DNA from: an uncultured Oxalobacteraceae bacterium
GTDB taxonomy: Bacteria; Pseudomonadota; Gammaproteobacteria; Burkholderiales; Burkholderiaceae
Reading direction: 5' to 3'
NCBI GenBank assembly: GCA_946479255.1
Contig: CAMLFK010000183.1
Span: forward strand, 1-10,216
Length of the DNA stretch: 10,216 nt
Of the stretch, positions 1 to 6,806 are shown piece by piece. A model generated the notes under the pieces. It was not told the DNA's origin, ran no database searches, and saw only the letters and a program-made list of their open reading frames with translations. A program made the translations under genes and the position numbers. Position 1 is the stretch's first letter. Each line of letters opens with the position of its first letter.

Positions 1-1739
1 CCGCTGCCCAGCTCGAAACGGCACACCGGCATGCTCGAGCGCAACTGCTCGATATCGAGGACGTCCTGCAGCGCGATTTCGGCATCAGCTTGGAACTGCT
101 CGGCGCGGCACTGTCCCTGCACTTCGGCGTGCCCTATGAACCCTTCCGGGCCGGCCGGATCAAACCGCTGCTGCTGCTTAAGAATCTGAAGGCGCAGTAC
201 GTCGAGGAAAACCATTGGCTGCCGCTCGACGAGGACAAGAACGGCGTGCAAGTGCTGACCCTCGATCCGGAACGGGTGCGCGCCAGCAAAATCATCACCC
301 AGGTGTTCCCGCGCTCGGCGGTGTGCTACTGCGTCACGACCCGCGCGGAGTTCCGCCATACGATGGACCAGTTTTTCGGCAACGCCGCGCGCAGCGACGG
401 CAGTTCCCTGCGCGAACTGTTATCCAGCATGAGCCCTGACGACGATGAGGACGCCGATCCGGGCGACAGCGTGTCGGAGGCGGTGGAGAATGAACTCGTC
501 AAGCTGGTCAACAAGGTGATCATGGATGCCTACCGCCAGGGCGTCTCGGACATCCACATCGAACCTTTGCCGGGCAATGGCCGCACCGGCATCCGTTTCC
601 GGAAGGACGGCGCGCTGCAGCCTTACATCGACATTCCGGCCAGCTACCGCAATGCGCTGGTGGCGCGCGTGAAGATCATGTGCGACCTGGATATTTCTGA
701 ACGGCGCAAGCCGCAGGACGGCAAGATCCAGTTCAAGAAATACGCGCCACTGGATATCGAACTGCGCGTCGCTACCATTCCCTCGACCGGCGGCGTGGAA
801 GACGTGGTGATGCGCATCCTCACCGCCGGCGAGCCGATTCCGCTCGATCAACTCGGGATTCTGCCCGCCAACCTGGAACGCCTGCGCAGCGCGGTCGACA
901 AGCCCTACGGCCTGTTCTTCGTGTGCGGCCCGACCGGGTCCGGCAAGACCACCACCCTGCACTCAGTCTTGCACTACCTGAACCGGCCGGAAACCAAGAT
1001 CTGGACCGCGGAGGACCCGGTGGAGATCACCCAGAAGGGATTGCGCCAGGTCCAGGTCAACCGCAAGGCGGGCCTCGATTTCGCCACCGTGATGCGCTCT
1101 TTCCTGCGCGCCGATCCGGATGTGATCATGGTCGGCGAGATGCGCGACAAGGAGACGGTCAGCATCGGCATCGAAGCCTCGCTGACCGGCCACCTGGTGT
1201 TCGCGACCTTGCATACCAACAGCGCGCCGGAGTCGATCGTGCGCCTGCTGGACATGGGCATGGATCCGTTCAACTTTTCCGATGCCTTGCTGGGTGTGCT
1301 GGCGCAAAGGCTGGCCAAGCGGCTTTGTCCACGCTGCAAGGTGGCGTACCGGCCGGCTCAGGACGAAATCAATTTATTGCTGGACGAGTATTGCCAGGAA
1401 CTCCAGCACACGGCGAGTTTCCAGGCCGACCGGGCCGAGGCGCGATCTCTGGTGCTGGCCGGATGGCGTGCGCGTTATTCGGCTGCGGGTGCGTTTACCC
1501 TGTACCGCCCCCAGGGCTGCACCGAGTGCAACAAGGGCTATCGGGGCCGCATCGGCTTGCATGAATTCATGCTCGGCACCGACACGGTCAAGCGCCTGCT
1601 GCAGGAACGGGCCCGGGTGGCGGTGCTCCTGGCCGCGGCGCTCGAGGACGGCATGCTGACCTTGAGAATGGACGGCATCGAAAAGGTGTTGATGGGTTTG
1701 ACCGATATGCGGACGGTGCGCCAGGTGTGCATTAAATAA
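1..1739 (+). CDS. GspE/PulE/PilB-family secretion or type IV pilus ATPase (5'-partial)
   Basis: Cytoplasmic hexameric ATPase of the kind that powers type II secretion or type IV pilus assembly. The frame is open to the window's left edge, so the true start lies outside; a TTG at 90 is an internal Leu codon. About 578 residues are visible. The first ~140 resemble the MshEN/T2SSE N-terminal domain, followed by an acidic linker (DDDEDAD). The catalytic core follows: Walker A GPTGSGKTTT (927-956), Asp box WTAEDPVE (from 1002), Walker B region VIMVGEMRD (about 1122-1148) and His box GHLVFATLHTN (from 1188). A zinc-type cysteine pair CPRC (1326-1337) is matched by CTEC (1518-1529), then the family tail GYRGRIGLHEF. 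The two pairs are 60 residues apart, longer than I recall for GspE/PilB. No other secretion or pilus gene is visible, so the choice between GspE and PilB stays open. Family call very secure. Confidence 0.93.
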   Translation, partial: AAQLETAHRHARAQLLDIEDVLQRDFGISLELLGAALSLHFGVPYEPFRAGRIKPLLLLKNLKAQYVEENHWLPLDEDKNGVQVLTLDPERVRASKIITQVFPRSAVCYCVTTRAEFRHTMDQFFGNAARSDGSSLRELLSSMSPDDDEDADPGDSVSEAVENELVKLVNKVIMDAYRQGVSDIHIEPLPGNGRTGIRFRKDGALQPYIDIPASYRNALVARVKIMCDLDISERRKPQDGKIQFKKYAPLDIELRVATIPSTGGVEDVVMRILTAGEPIPLDQLGILPANLERLRSAVDKPYGLFFVCGPTGSGKTTTLHSVLHYLNRPETKIWTAEDPVEITQKGLRQVQVNRKAGLDFATVMRSFLRADPDVIMVGEMRDKETVSIGIEASLTGHLVFATLHTNSAPESIVRLLDMGMDPFNFSDALLGVLAQRLAKRLCPRCKVAYRPAQDEINLLLDEYCQELQHTASFQADRAEARSLVLAGWRARYSAAGAFTLYRPQGCTECNKGYRGRIGLHEFMLGTDTVKRLLQERARVAVLLAAALEDGMLTLRMDGIEKVLMGLTDMRTVRQVCIK

Positions 1740-1744
1740 TGCAC

Positions 1745-1783
1745 AAAAAATGCCGTTCGGCTTCACGCGGAACGGCATTTTTT
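1745..1783. terminator. Bidirectional rho-independent terminator between the GspE-like gene and pit
   Basis: An inverted repeat has arms TGCCGTTC (1751-1758) and GAACGGCA (1770-1777) with an 11-nt loop. Six A residues precede it and six T residues follow it, so each strand gives a GC-containing hairpin with a U tract. It starts 5 nt after the ATPase stop codon and lies 15 nt beyond the stop of the convergent phosphate transporter, so it can end both transcripts. Confidence 0.9.
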
Positions 1784-1798
1784 CTGAGGCGGTACAAC

Positions 1799-2809
1799 TT
1801 ACATGATCTTGGTGCCGATCCAGTAAGCAATCGCAGCCATGAATGCCGCGGCCGGAATCGTGAAGATCCAGGCCAGCACGATGTTACCTGCAACGCCCCA
1901 ACGCACGGCCGACATCTTTTGCGATGCGCCCACGCCGACGATGGCGCCGGTGATGGTGTGGGTGGTCGATACAGGTACGCCCAGGAAGCTGGCCATCAGC
2001 AAGGTGATGGCGCCGCCGGTCTCGGCGCAGAAGCCGCCCACCGGTTTGAGCTTGGTGATCTTCTGGCCCATGGTCTTGACGATGCGCCAGCCACCGAACA
2101 AGGTGCCGAAGCTGATCGCCGCGTAGCAGGAGATGATGACCCAGGTCGGCGGATATGCGTCATTCGGGCTGGTGTGGCCGGAGGCAATGAGCACCATCCA
2201 GATGATGCCCATGGTCTTCTGGGCGTCGTTACCGCCGTGGCCCAGGCTGTATGCGGCAGCCGATGCCAGCTGCAATTTGCGGAACCAGCTGTCGACCTTG
2301 CGCGGGGTGGTACGCACGAACAGCCAGGAGACGATCAGCATGAACATGGTGCCGAGCACAAAGCCCATGACCGGGGCGATCACGATGAACATGACGATCT
2401 TGATCAGGCCACCGGAGATCAGCGAACCGGTGCCGGCCTTGGCGACCGCGGCGCCGACCATGCCGCCGATCAGTGCATGCGAGGAAGACGATGGCAGGCC
2501 GTAATACCAGGTAATCCCGTTCCAGGTAATCGCCCCTATCAGGGCACCGAAAATGACGTAGTGGTCCACCACGCTTGCATCGATAGTGCCTTTGCCGATG
2601 GTCGCTGCCACCTTCATGCTGACCACGAAGATCGCGGCAAAGTTGAAGAAGGCGGCCATGGCCACGGCGGTTTGCGGCTTGAGCACGCCGGTCGATACCA
2701 CGGTGGCAATCGAGTTGGCCGAGTCGTGGAAGCCGTTCATGAAGTCGAACACGAGGGCCAGGGCAACGAGCAGCCCCAGCACGTAAATGCTCATTTCTAT
2801 GGTTTGCAT
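1799..2809 (-). CDS. pit: PiT-family inorganic phosphate transporter
   Basis: Inner-membrane, low-affinity phosphate symporter, 336 aa, which in this family usually moves metal-phosphate with protons. The sequence is strongly hydrophobic with about ten membrane segments. It carries the family's repeated signatures: NGFHDSANSIAT (residues 25-36), LPSSSSHALIGG (105-116), GGNDAQKTMG (192-201) and GVPVSTTHTITGAIVG (277-292). The GxxDxANS and GGNDAQ copies mark the two inverted halves. It is shorter than E. coli PitA (about 500 aa), fitting the shorter PiT type usually paired with a DUF47 gene. The ATG at 2809 has only a weak purine stretch (AAAGAT) upstream; Met6 (2794) is an alternative start. 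It lies 37 nt downstream of the DUF47 gene on the same strand, so the two are probably cotranscribed. Confidence 0.95.
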   Translation of the reverse strand: MQTIEMSIYVLGLLVALALVFDFMNGFHDSANSIATVVSTGVLKPQTAVAMAAFFNFAAIFVVSMKVAATIGKGTIDASVVDHYVIFGALIGAITWNGITWYYGLPSSSSHALIGGMVGAAVAKAGTGSLISGGLIKIVMFIVIAPVMGFVLGTMFMLIVSWLFVRTTPRKVDSWFRKLQLASAAAYSLGHGGNDAQKTMGIIWMVLIASGHTSPNDAYPPTWVIISCYAAISFGTLFGGWRIVKTMGQKITKLKPVGGFCAETGGAITLLMASFLGVPVSTTHTITGAIVGVGASQKMSAVRWGVAGNIVLAWIFTIPAAAFMAAIAYWIGTKIM

Positions 2810-2846
2810 GTGTTATCTTTTTTATCGAGAAACTGACGGTGGCCGC

Positions 2847-3473
2847 TTACGCGTTTTCCACGATGATACCTTCGATGATGTTGGCAACATCTTCGCAGCG
2901 GTCGGTCACGGTTTCCAGGATCTCGTAGATGGCTTTCAGCTTGATCAGGTTGCGCACGTCCGGTTCGTCACGGAACAGTTTGGACATGGCGGCGCGCATC
3001 ACGTGATCGGCGTCCGATTCCAGGCGGTCGATTTCTTCGCAGATGGCGACCATCTTTTGCGAGTTGTCCATATTGTGCAGCATGGCGACGGCTTGCTGAA
3101 CCTTTTCGCAGCAGGACAGGCACAGCTCGGCCAGGCGCTTGGCTTCCGGGGTCACGGCTTTCAAGTCGTACAGCGACACGGTCTGGCCGGCATCTTCCAT
3201 CAGGTCCAGGATGTCGTCCATCTTGGTGATGAGCTTGTGGATGTCGTCGCGGTCGATCGGGGTGATGAAGGTCTTGTGCAGCATGTCGACCGTCTGGTAC
3301 GTGATCTTGTCGGCTTGTTTCTCGATCGACTCGATGGCGTGGACGCGGTTTTCCAGATCGTCGAAATTGGTCATCAGGCCGACCATTTCGTGCGCGCCTT
3401 TCACGCACAGTGCGGCATGGGCGTTAAAAAGGTCGAAAAACTTGCCCTCGGTGGGCATAAGGCGTCCAAACAT
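2847..3473 (-). CDS. DUF47 / PhoU-like phosphate transport accessory protein
   Basis: Cytoplasmic all-helical protein of the DUF47 (TIGR00153) family, 208 aa, thought to modulate the adjacent PiT transporter. It has two PhoU-like acidic motifs expected to bind metal: IEKQADKI (residues 50-57) and LESDADHV (151-158). The typical start MFGRLMPTEGKFFDLFNAH and the helix TDRCEDVANIIEGI near the C terminus fit the family. The frame extends upstream to 3557, but the ATG at 3473 is chosen because it has a good Shine-Dalgarno (GGAGAA, 3478-3483, 4 nt before the start) and matches the family N terminus; the longer form would also overlap the dnaB stop. It precedes pit by 37 nt, a classic two-gene phosphate-uptake operon. 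Confidence 0.94.
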   Translation of the reverse strand: MFGRLMPTEGKFFDLFNAHAALCVKGAHEMVGLMTNFDDLENRVHAIESIEKQADKITYQTVDMLHKTFITPIDRDDIHKLITKMDDILDLMEDAGQTVSLYDLKAVTPEAKRLAELCLSCCEKVQQAVAMLHNMDNSQKMVAICEEIDRLESDADHVMRAAMSKLFRDEPDVRNLIKLKAIYEILETVTDRCEDVANIIEGIIVENA

Positions 3474-3508
3474 GGCTTTCTCCGTTACGTATTGATACTG
3501 CTGAGGTG

Positions 3509-3526
3509 CCGCCGCGAGCGCGGCGG
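3509..3526. terminator. GC-rich hairpin between dnaB and the DUF47 gene (no U tract)
   Basis: A perfect 7-bp inverted repeat, CCGCCGC (3509-3515) and GCGGCGG (3520-3526), encloses a 4-nt loop. It starts 8 nt beyond the dnaB stop codon on the minus strand. No run of T follows in either direction, so it is not a canonical intrinsic terminator. It may cause pausing, protect the dnaB 3' end or reduce readthrough into the DUF47-pit operon. The role is inferred; the repeat itself is plain. Confidence 0.5.
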
Positions 3527-3534
3527 TGTCTTGA

Positions 3535-4920
3535 TTAGTCGCCCTGGTACAGGGCAAGGTTACCGCTATAGTTGCCGAACTTCGTGTACTGGCCGATCCA
3601 GGTCAGGCGCACCGCCCCGATCGGCCCGTTACGTTGCTTACCGATGATGATCTCGGCCGTGCCTTTATCGGGCGAGTCGGGGTTGTAGACCTCGTCGCGG
3701 TACAGGAAGATGATCACGTCCGCGTCCTGCTCGATAGCGCCGGATTCGCGCAAGTCGGACATCACGGGACGTTTGTTGGGCCGTTGTTCCAGCGAGCGGT
3801 TCAGCTGGGACAGCGCAATCACCGGGCAGTGCAATTCTTTGGCGAGGCCCTTGAGGCTACGCGAAATCTCGGAAATCTCGGAGGCGCGGTTGTCGCCGGG
3901 CTGGCTGCCGGTCATCAGCTGCAGGTAGTCGACGATGATCAGACCGAGCTTGCCACATTGGCGCGACAGGCGGCGCGAGCGTGCGCGCAGTTCGATCGGA
4001 TTGAGCGCGGGGGTCTCGTCGATGTACAGCTGGGCTTCATTCATTTTCTGGATCGCGTGCGTCAGGCGCGGCCAGTCTTCGTCGTTCAGGCGGCCGGTAC
4101 GCAAGCGGTGCTGGTCGAGCTGGCCGACCGATCCGAGCATACGCATGGCCAGCTGGGCGCCGCCCATCTCCATTGAGAACACCGCGACCGGCAAGCCGGC
4201 TTCGATGGCGACGTTCTCGCCGATGTTGACCGAGAACGCGGTCTTGCCCATCGATGGACGGCCGGCGACGATCACCAGGTCGCCCGGCTGCAGGCCGGAA
4301 GTCATGCGGTCGAGGTCGATGAAGCCGGTCGGCACGCCGGTAATTTCGCTCTGGTTGTCGCGGCTGTACAGTTCGTCGATACGCTCGACCACTTGGGTGA
4401 GCAGCGGCTGCACCGCGACCCAGCCTTGCGAGCCGCGCGCGCCCTGCTCGGCGATGGCGAAAATCTTGGACTCGGCTTCGTCCAGCATCTGCTTGACTTC
4501 CTTGCCCTGCGGATTAAACGCATTGCCCTGGATTTCGTCGGCCACGGTGATGAGTTTGCGCAGCACGCCGCGGTCGCGCACGATTTCGGCGTAGCGGCGG
4601 ATATTGGCCGCCGACGGCGTGTTTTGCGCCATCGCGTTCAGGTACTGCAAGCCGCCCACGTCCTCGGCCTTGCCGATGTTGGTCAGCGCTTCGAATACGG
4701 TGATCACGTCGGCCGGCTTGGAGGCGTTCACCAGCTTGACGATCTGTTCGAAGATGATACGGTGGTCGTAACGGTAGAAATCATCCGCGTGCATCATGTC
4801 GGCAATACGGTCGAACGCCGCGTTATCCCGCAGCAGGCCACCGATCACAGATTGTTCTGCTTCGATGGAATGGGGCGGAATGCGGAGGGAATCGACTTGC
4901 GGATCGGATGGCGCGTTCAT
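3535..4920 (-). CDS. dnaB: Replicative DNA helicase DnaB
   Basis: The hexameric 5'-3' helicase that unwinds DNA at the replication fork and binds primase and the loader. It is 461 aa, the usual length. The N-terminal primase-interacting domain opens with PPHSIEAEQSVIGGLL (about residues 15-30), then a linker to about residue 175 and the RecA-like motor: GVPTGFIDLDRMTSGLQPGDL (195-215), Walker A GRPSMGKTA (220-228), Walker B LIIVDYLQLM (327-336), LSQLNRSLEQR (370-380), SDLRESGAIEQDADV (388-402) and the arginine finger in KQRNGP (428-433). No intein is present. The ATG at 4920 fits the family N terminus, but there is no Shine-Dalgarno at a normal distance, and a perfect -10 hexamer lies only 7 nt upstream. 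It follows the rplI terminator, so it probably has its own promoter. Confidence 0.98.
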   Translation of the reverse strand: MNAPSDPQVDSLRIPPHSIEAEQSVIGGLLRDNAAFDRIADMMHADDFYRYDHRIIFEQIVKLVNASKPADVITVFEALTNIGKAEDVGGLQYLNAMAQNTPSAANIRRYAEIVRDRGVLRKLITVADEIQGNAFNPQGKEVKQMLDEAESKIFAIAEQGARGSQGWVAVQPLLTQVVERIDELYSRDNQSEITGVPTGFIDLDRMTSGLQPGDLVIVAGRPSMGKTAFSVNIGENVAIEAGLPVAVFSMEMGGAQLAMRMLGSVGQLDQHRLRTGRLNDEDWPRLTHAIQKMNEAQLYIDETPALNPIELRARSRRLSRQCGKLGLIIVDYLQLMTGSQPGDNRASEISEISRSLKGLAKELHCPVIALSQLNRSLEQRPNKRPVMSDLRESGAIEQDADVIIFLYRDEVYNPDSPDKGTAEIIIGKQRNGPIGAVRLTWIGQYTKFGNYSGNLALYQGD

Positions 4921-4927
4921 GGCGCGA

Positions 4928-4933
4928 ATTATA
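4928..4933 (-). promoter_or_regulatory. Candidate -10 element immediately upstream of dnaB
   Basis: The minus strand reads TATAAT (4933 down to 4928), then TCGCGCC and the dnaB ATG. Initiation about 7 nt downstream of a -10 would fall at or next to the ATG, giving a leaderless or nearly leaderless mRNA. No -35 with a good match lies at 16-18 nt spacing. A TTGACA occurs at 4948-4943 but only 9 nt from the -10, too close to pair with it. Tentative. Confidence 0.4.
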
Positions 4934-4979
4934 CCTGCTTCATGTCAACAGACTGTAATAATTGGCTAGAATTGGACGT

Positions 4980-5008
4980 AAAAAAAGCCGGAAGAGTTCC
5001 GGCTTTTT
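4980..5008. terminator. Rho-independent terminator of the rpsF-priB-rpsR-rplI operon
   Basis: A perfect stem GCCGGAA (4987-4993) / TTCCGGC (4997-5003) with a 3-nt loop is flanked by A residues (4980-4986) on the left and five T residues (5004-5008) on the right. On the minus strand, downstream of rplI, this gives a strong hairpin followed by seven U residues. It lies between the rplI stop and dnaB and separates the two transcription units. Confidence 0.92.
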
Positions 5009-5010
5009 GT

Positions 5011-5045
5011 GTTGCGAACCACGATGATACAGTGTGGTTAGCAAC
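5011..5045. repeat. Second inverted repeat in the rplI 3' untranslated region
   Basis: Arms GTTGCGAACCAC (5011-5022) and GTGGTTAGCAAC (5034-5045) pair over 12 positions with one mismatch and enclose an 11-nt loop. It lies between the rplI stop (5065) and the intrinsic terminator (4980-5008), so the rplI mRNA would end in two consecutive hairpins. It may protect the 3' end or be a protein-binding palindrome. Function unknown. Confidence 0.6.
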
Positions 5046-5064
5046 AATATCGCAACAGTAAGAC

Positions 5065-5517
5065 TTAAGCTGCTTCGCCTACAACGGCGATGGTGATGTC
5101 GACGACGACGTCGGTGTGCAGAGCGACAGCAACGCTGTGCTCGCCAGTGGTCTTCAGTGGGCCGGTCGGCATGCGCACGTTGGCTTTTTCCACTGCGAAG
5201 CCTTGCTTGCTCAGCGCTTCAGCGATGTCGAAGTTGGTCACGGAACCGAACAGACGGCCATCGACGCCAGCTTTCTGGGCGATCGAAATGGTCATGCCGT
5301 TCAGCTTCTCGCCTTGAGCCTGGGAAGCGGCCAGCTTGGCAGCTGCTGCTTTTTCCAGTTCGGCGCGCTTGACTTCGAATTCAGCCACTGCCGACGCGGT
5401 AGCGCGGCGAGCCATTTTTTGTGGGATCAGGAAGTTACGTGCGTAACCGTCTTTGACCTTGACCACGTCGCCCAGGTTGCCGACGTTAACAACTTTTTCC
5501 AACAGAATGATTTGCAT
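5065..5517 (-). CDS. rplI: 50S ribosomal protein bL9
   Basis: Large-subunit protein bL9, which binds 23S rRNA near the L1 stalk and reaches out from the ribosome. It is 150 aa, the usual length. The N-terminal rRNA-binding domain is canonical: [32 protein letters not shown] is read across residues 1-32 (key parts: [26 protein letters not shown]). A long charged, Ala-rich connecting helix follows (about 40-75), then the C-terminal domain with [20 protein letters not shown]. The ATG at 5517 has GGAG (5525-5528) 7 nt upstream. It is the last gene of the rpsF-priB-rpsR-rplI cluster, 29 nt after rpsR. Confidence 0.98.
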   Translation of the reverse strand: MQIILLEKVVNVGNLGDVVKVKDGYARNFLIPQKMARRATASAVAEFEVKRAELEKAAAAKLAASQAQGEKLNGMTISIAQKAGVDGRLFGSVTNFDIAEALSKQGFAVEKANVRMPTGPLKTTGEHSVAVALHTDVVVDITIAVVGEAA

Positions 5518-5546
5518 AGTTTTTCTCCAGGTGTCTGCGCAGGCAA

Positions 5547-5837
5547 TTAAGCGTGGTGCAGATCGGTGTAAGGCAGCAGCGCGAGGTAGCGAGCGCGCTT
5601 GATGGCGGTGTCAACCTGGCGCTGGTAGTGCGCCTTGGTACCGGTCAGGCGTGCTGGCATGATCTTGCCGTTTTCCTGGACGAAGTCTTTCAGGGTGTCG
5701 ACGTCTTTGTAGTCAACCTGCTCTACGTTTGCGGCGGTGAAGCGGCAGAATTTCTTACGCTTGAACAGTGGGTTCTGTTGTTTGCGCTTTTCTTTCAGCT
5801 TGAGCTTGTTCTTGTCGAATTTTTTACCGAATGCCAT
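5547..5837 (-). CDS. rpsR: 30S ribosomal protein bS18
   Basis: Small-subunit protein bS18, which binds 16S rRNA in the platform as a heterodimer with bS6. It is 96 aa; the core from [20 protein letters not shown] (about residues 26-45) through [20 protein letters not shown] (57-76) and [13 protein letters not shown] (79-91) is textbook S18. The very basic N-terminal extension ([17 protein letters not shown]) makes it longer than E. coli S18 (75 aa). The ATG at 5837 has AGGAG (5844-5848) 6 nt upstream. It is cotranscribed with rpsF and priB upstream and rplI downstream, so both partners of the S6:S18 dimer come from one mRNA. Confidence 0.98.
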   Translation of the reverse strand: MAFGKKFDKNKLKLKEKRKQQNPLFKRKKFCRFTAANVEQVDYKDVDTLKDFVQENGKIMPARLTGTKAHYQRQVDTAIKRARYLALLPYTDLHHA

Positions 5838-5871
5838 TTGAGGCTCCTGTATCTAAAAATGTGCTGCGCGC

Positions 5872-6165
5872 TTAGGCGGCGGCACTGAAATCAATGATGT
5901 GAAACACCAGGCTTTTGCTATTGCGGCTTTTTTTGGCCAAAAATCCCGTGAAGTGCTGCGCAGATCCTAATTCCGCCTGGCTGAAGCGGCCTGAAATTTC
6001 GCCCGCGGCAAGCGCGGACATTTCAAACTCGACCAGCCTGGCCACCCCTGCTTCCATCTGCTGCGAACTATGCTGCAGGGTGGCGGTCACGATGGGCACG
6101 CCGGCGGGGGTGTAGCGCAATACATCGCGCTCGACAATCTGTGCAAGGAACTGGAGTTGATTCAC
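5872..6165 (-). CDS. priB: Primosomal replication protein N (PriB)
   Basis: Small single-stranded-DNA-binding OB-fold protein of the PriA-dependent replication restart primosome, 97 aa. It matches PriB along its length: LAQIVERDVLRYTPAGVPIVTATLQH (about residues 7-32, the first strands), EFEMSALAAGEI (46-57) and a closing FTGFLAKKSRNSKSLVFHII (72-91). Its place between rpsF and rpsR is the standard proteobacterial arrangement. The start is a GTG at 6165; there is no in-frame ATG between it and an upstream in-frame stop about 40 nt away, and no Shine-Dalgarno is visible. Translation may depend on coupling to rpsF, which ends 48 nt upstream. rpsR starts 34 nt after its stop. Function secure, exact start slightly less so. 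Confidence 0.93.
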   Translation of the reverse strand: MNQLQFLAQIVERDVLRYTPAGVPIVTATLQHSSQQMEAGVARLVEFEMSALAAGEISGRFSQAELGSAQHFTGFLAKKSRNSKSLVFHIIDFSAAA

Positions 6166-6213
6166 CGAAGTGGGTTCAATTCGCGTTCTGGTACGGCGGG
6201 ATATTCAGAACAA

Positions 6214-6609
6214 TTAAGCAGCGGCTGCGGCTGGAGCTGCTGCAGCGGCCGGAGCTTCTGCGCGGTGGCTCTTGGCTGCGTCTTCACGTTGTACCGATTT
6301 CATCATCGGCGACGGCGCGGTTTCAGCCTTCTTCATCTTAACGGTGAGGTGACGCAGCACGGCATCATTGAATTTGAATGCGGTTTCGAGTTCCACCAGG
6401 GTCTCGTTGTCGCACTCGATATTCAGGCAGATGTAGTGTGCTTTTGGCAGCTTCTGGATCGAGTAAGCCATCTGACGACGGCCCCAGTCTTCAACGCGGT
6501 GAACGTTGCCGCCGCGCGAAGTAACGCTGGCTTTGTAACGCTCGATCATCGCCGGGACTTGCTCGCTTTGGTCCGGATGGACGATAAAAACGATTTCATA
6601 ATGACGCAT
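6214..6609 (-). CDS. rpsF: 30S ribosomal protein bS6
   Basis: Small-subunit protein bS6, partner of bS18 in the 30S platform, 131 aa. Family features include the N terminus [19 protein letters not shown] (residues 1-19), the [20 protein letters not shown] segment (about 37-56), and the [15 protein letters not shown] strand and helix near residues 77-91. The C-terminal tail is low complexity and ends in Ala/Pro repeats (about residues 118-131); E. coli S6 also has an extended tail, though acidic. The frame is open farther upstream to 6684, but the ATG at 6609 has a strong Shine-Dalgarno AAGGAGT (6615-6621) 5 nt before it and fits all S6 proteins; the longer form would begin inside the promoter. 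First gene of rpsF-priB-rpsR-rplI. Confidence 0.98.
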   Translation of the reverse strand: MRHYEIVFIVHPDQSEQVPAMIERYKASVTSRGGNVHRVEDWGRRQMAYSIQKLPKAHYICLNIECDNETLVELETAFKFNDAVLRHLTVKMKKAETAPSPMMKSVQREDAAKSHRAEAPAAAAAPAAAAA

Positions 6610-6640
6610 GTAACACTCCTTAGGGACGTTTAAACAAATG

Positions 6641-6668
6641 CCCACCTCGGCGTCAAGACGAGTGTGGG
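6641..6668 (-). promoter_or_regulatory. rpsF leader hairpin, candidate S6:S18-binding autoregulatory RNA
   Basis: On the minus strand the leader folds with an outer stem CCCAC/GUGGG (6664-6668 with 6641-6645) and an inner stem CGUC/GACG (6657-6660 with 6651-6654, a two-base UU loop). Between them is an asymmetric internal loop, ACU on one side and CCGAG on the other, so a CCG follows directly on the inner stem (6650 down to 6648). rpsF leaders in many bacteria carry a structure with a conserved looped-out CCG that binds the S6:S18 dimer and represses the operon. This one has the right location and layout. An alternative pairing CUCG/CGAG would hide the CCG. Seen: the fold. Inferred: the function. 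Confidence 0.6.
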
Positions 6669-6683
6669 AAGGGAAAGCCGGCA

Positions 6684-6713
6684 ATTATAGCCCGGAAATG
6701 CCGACCTTGGCAA
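6684..6713 (-). promoter_or_regulatory. Sigma70 promoter of the rpsF operon
   Basis: Minus strand: -35 TTGCCA (6713-6708, five of six consensus bases), 18-nt spacer, -10 TATAAT (6689-6684, perfect). The expected start point is near 6677, giving a leader of about 65-70 nt that contains the S6:S18-like hairpin and the strong Shine-Dalgarno. Confidence 0.75.
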
Positions 6714-6806
6714 TCTCCGGGCGACTGCCGCTCACACTGCTGTTGGACACCCATCCTTACAAATAAATCCCCCACACCGCATTTAATGCTTGCATTGGCC
6801 GAAATA

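Noticed and set aside
420..962. A 180-codon minus-strand open frame inside the GspE-like gene
   Set aside because: Antisense to the conserved ATPase with no recognisable domain or ribosome-binding site.
1739..2836. A 365-codon open frame on the + strand opposite pit
   Set aside because: It is His/Asp/Gly-rich with no family features and covers both the terminator and the antisense of a well-supported transporter, so it is a shadow frame.
3474..3557. N-terminal extension of the DUF47 protein to 3557
   Set aside because: It would overlap the end of dnaB, has no family similarity, and the ATG at 3473 has GGAGAA correctly placed.
4928..4948. TTGACA plus TATAAT upstream of dnaB as a consensus promoter
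   Set aside because: Both hexamers are perfect but only 9 nt apart; functional sigma70 spacing is about 16-18 nt, so they cannot serve the same promoter.
6610..6684. N-terminal extension of S6 to 6684
   Set aside because: The extension would start within the promoter -10 and cover the leader hairpin; the ATG at 6609 has an excellent Shine-Dalgarno and the family N terminus.
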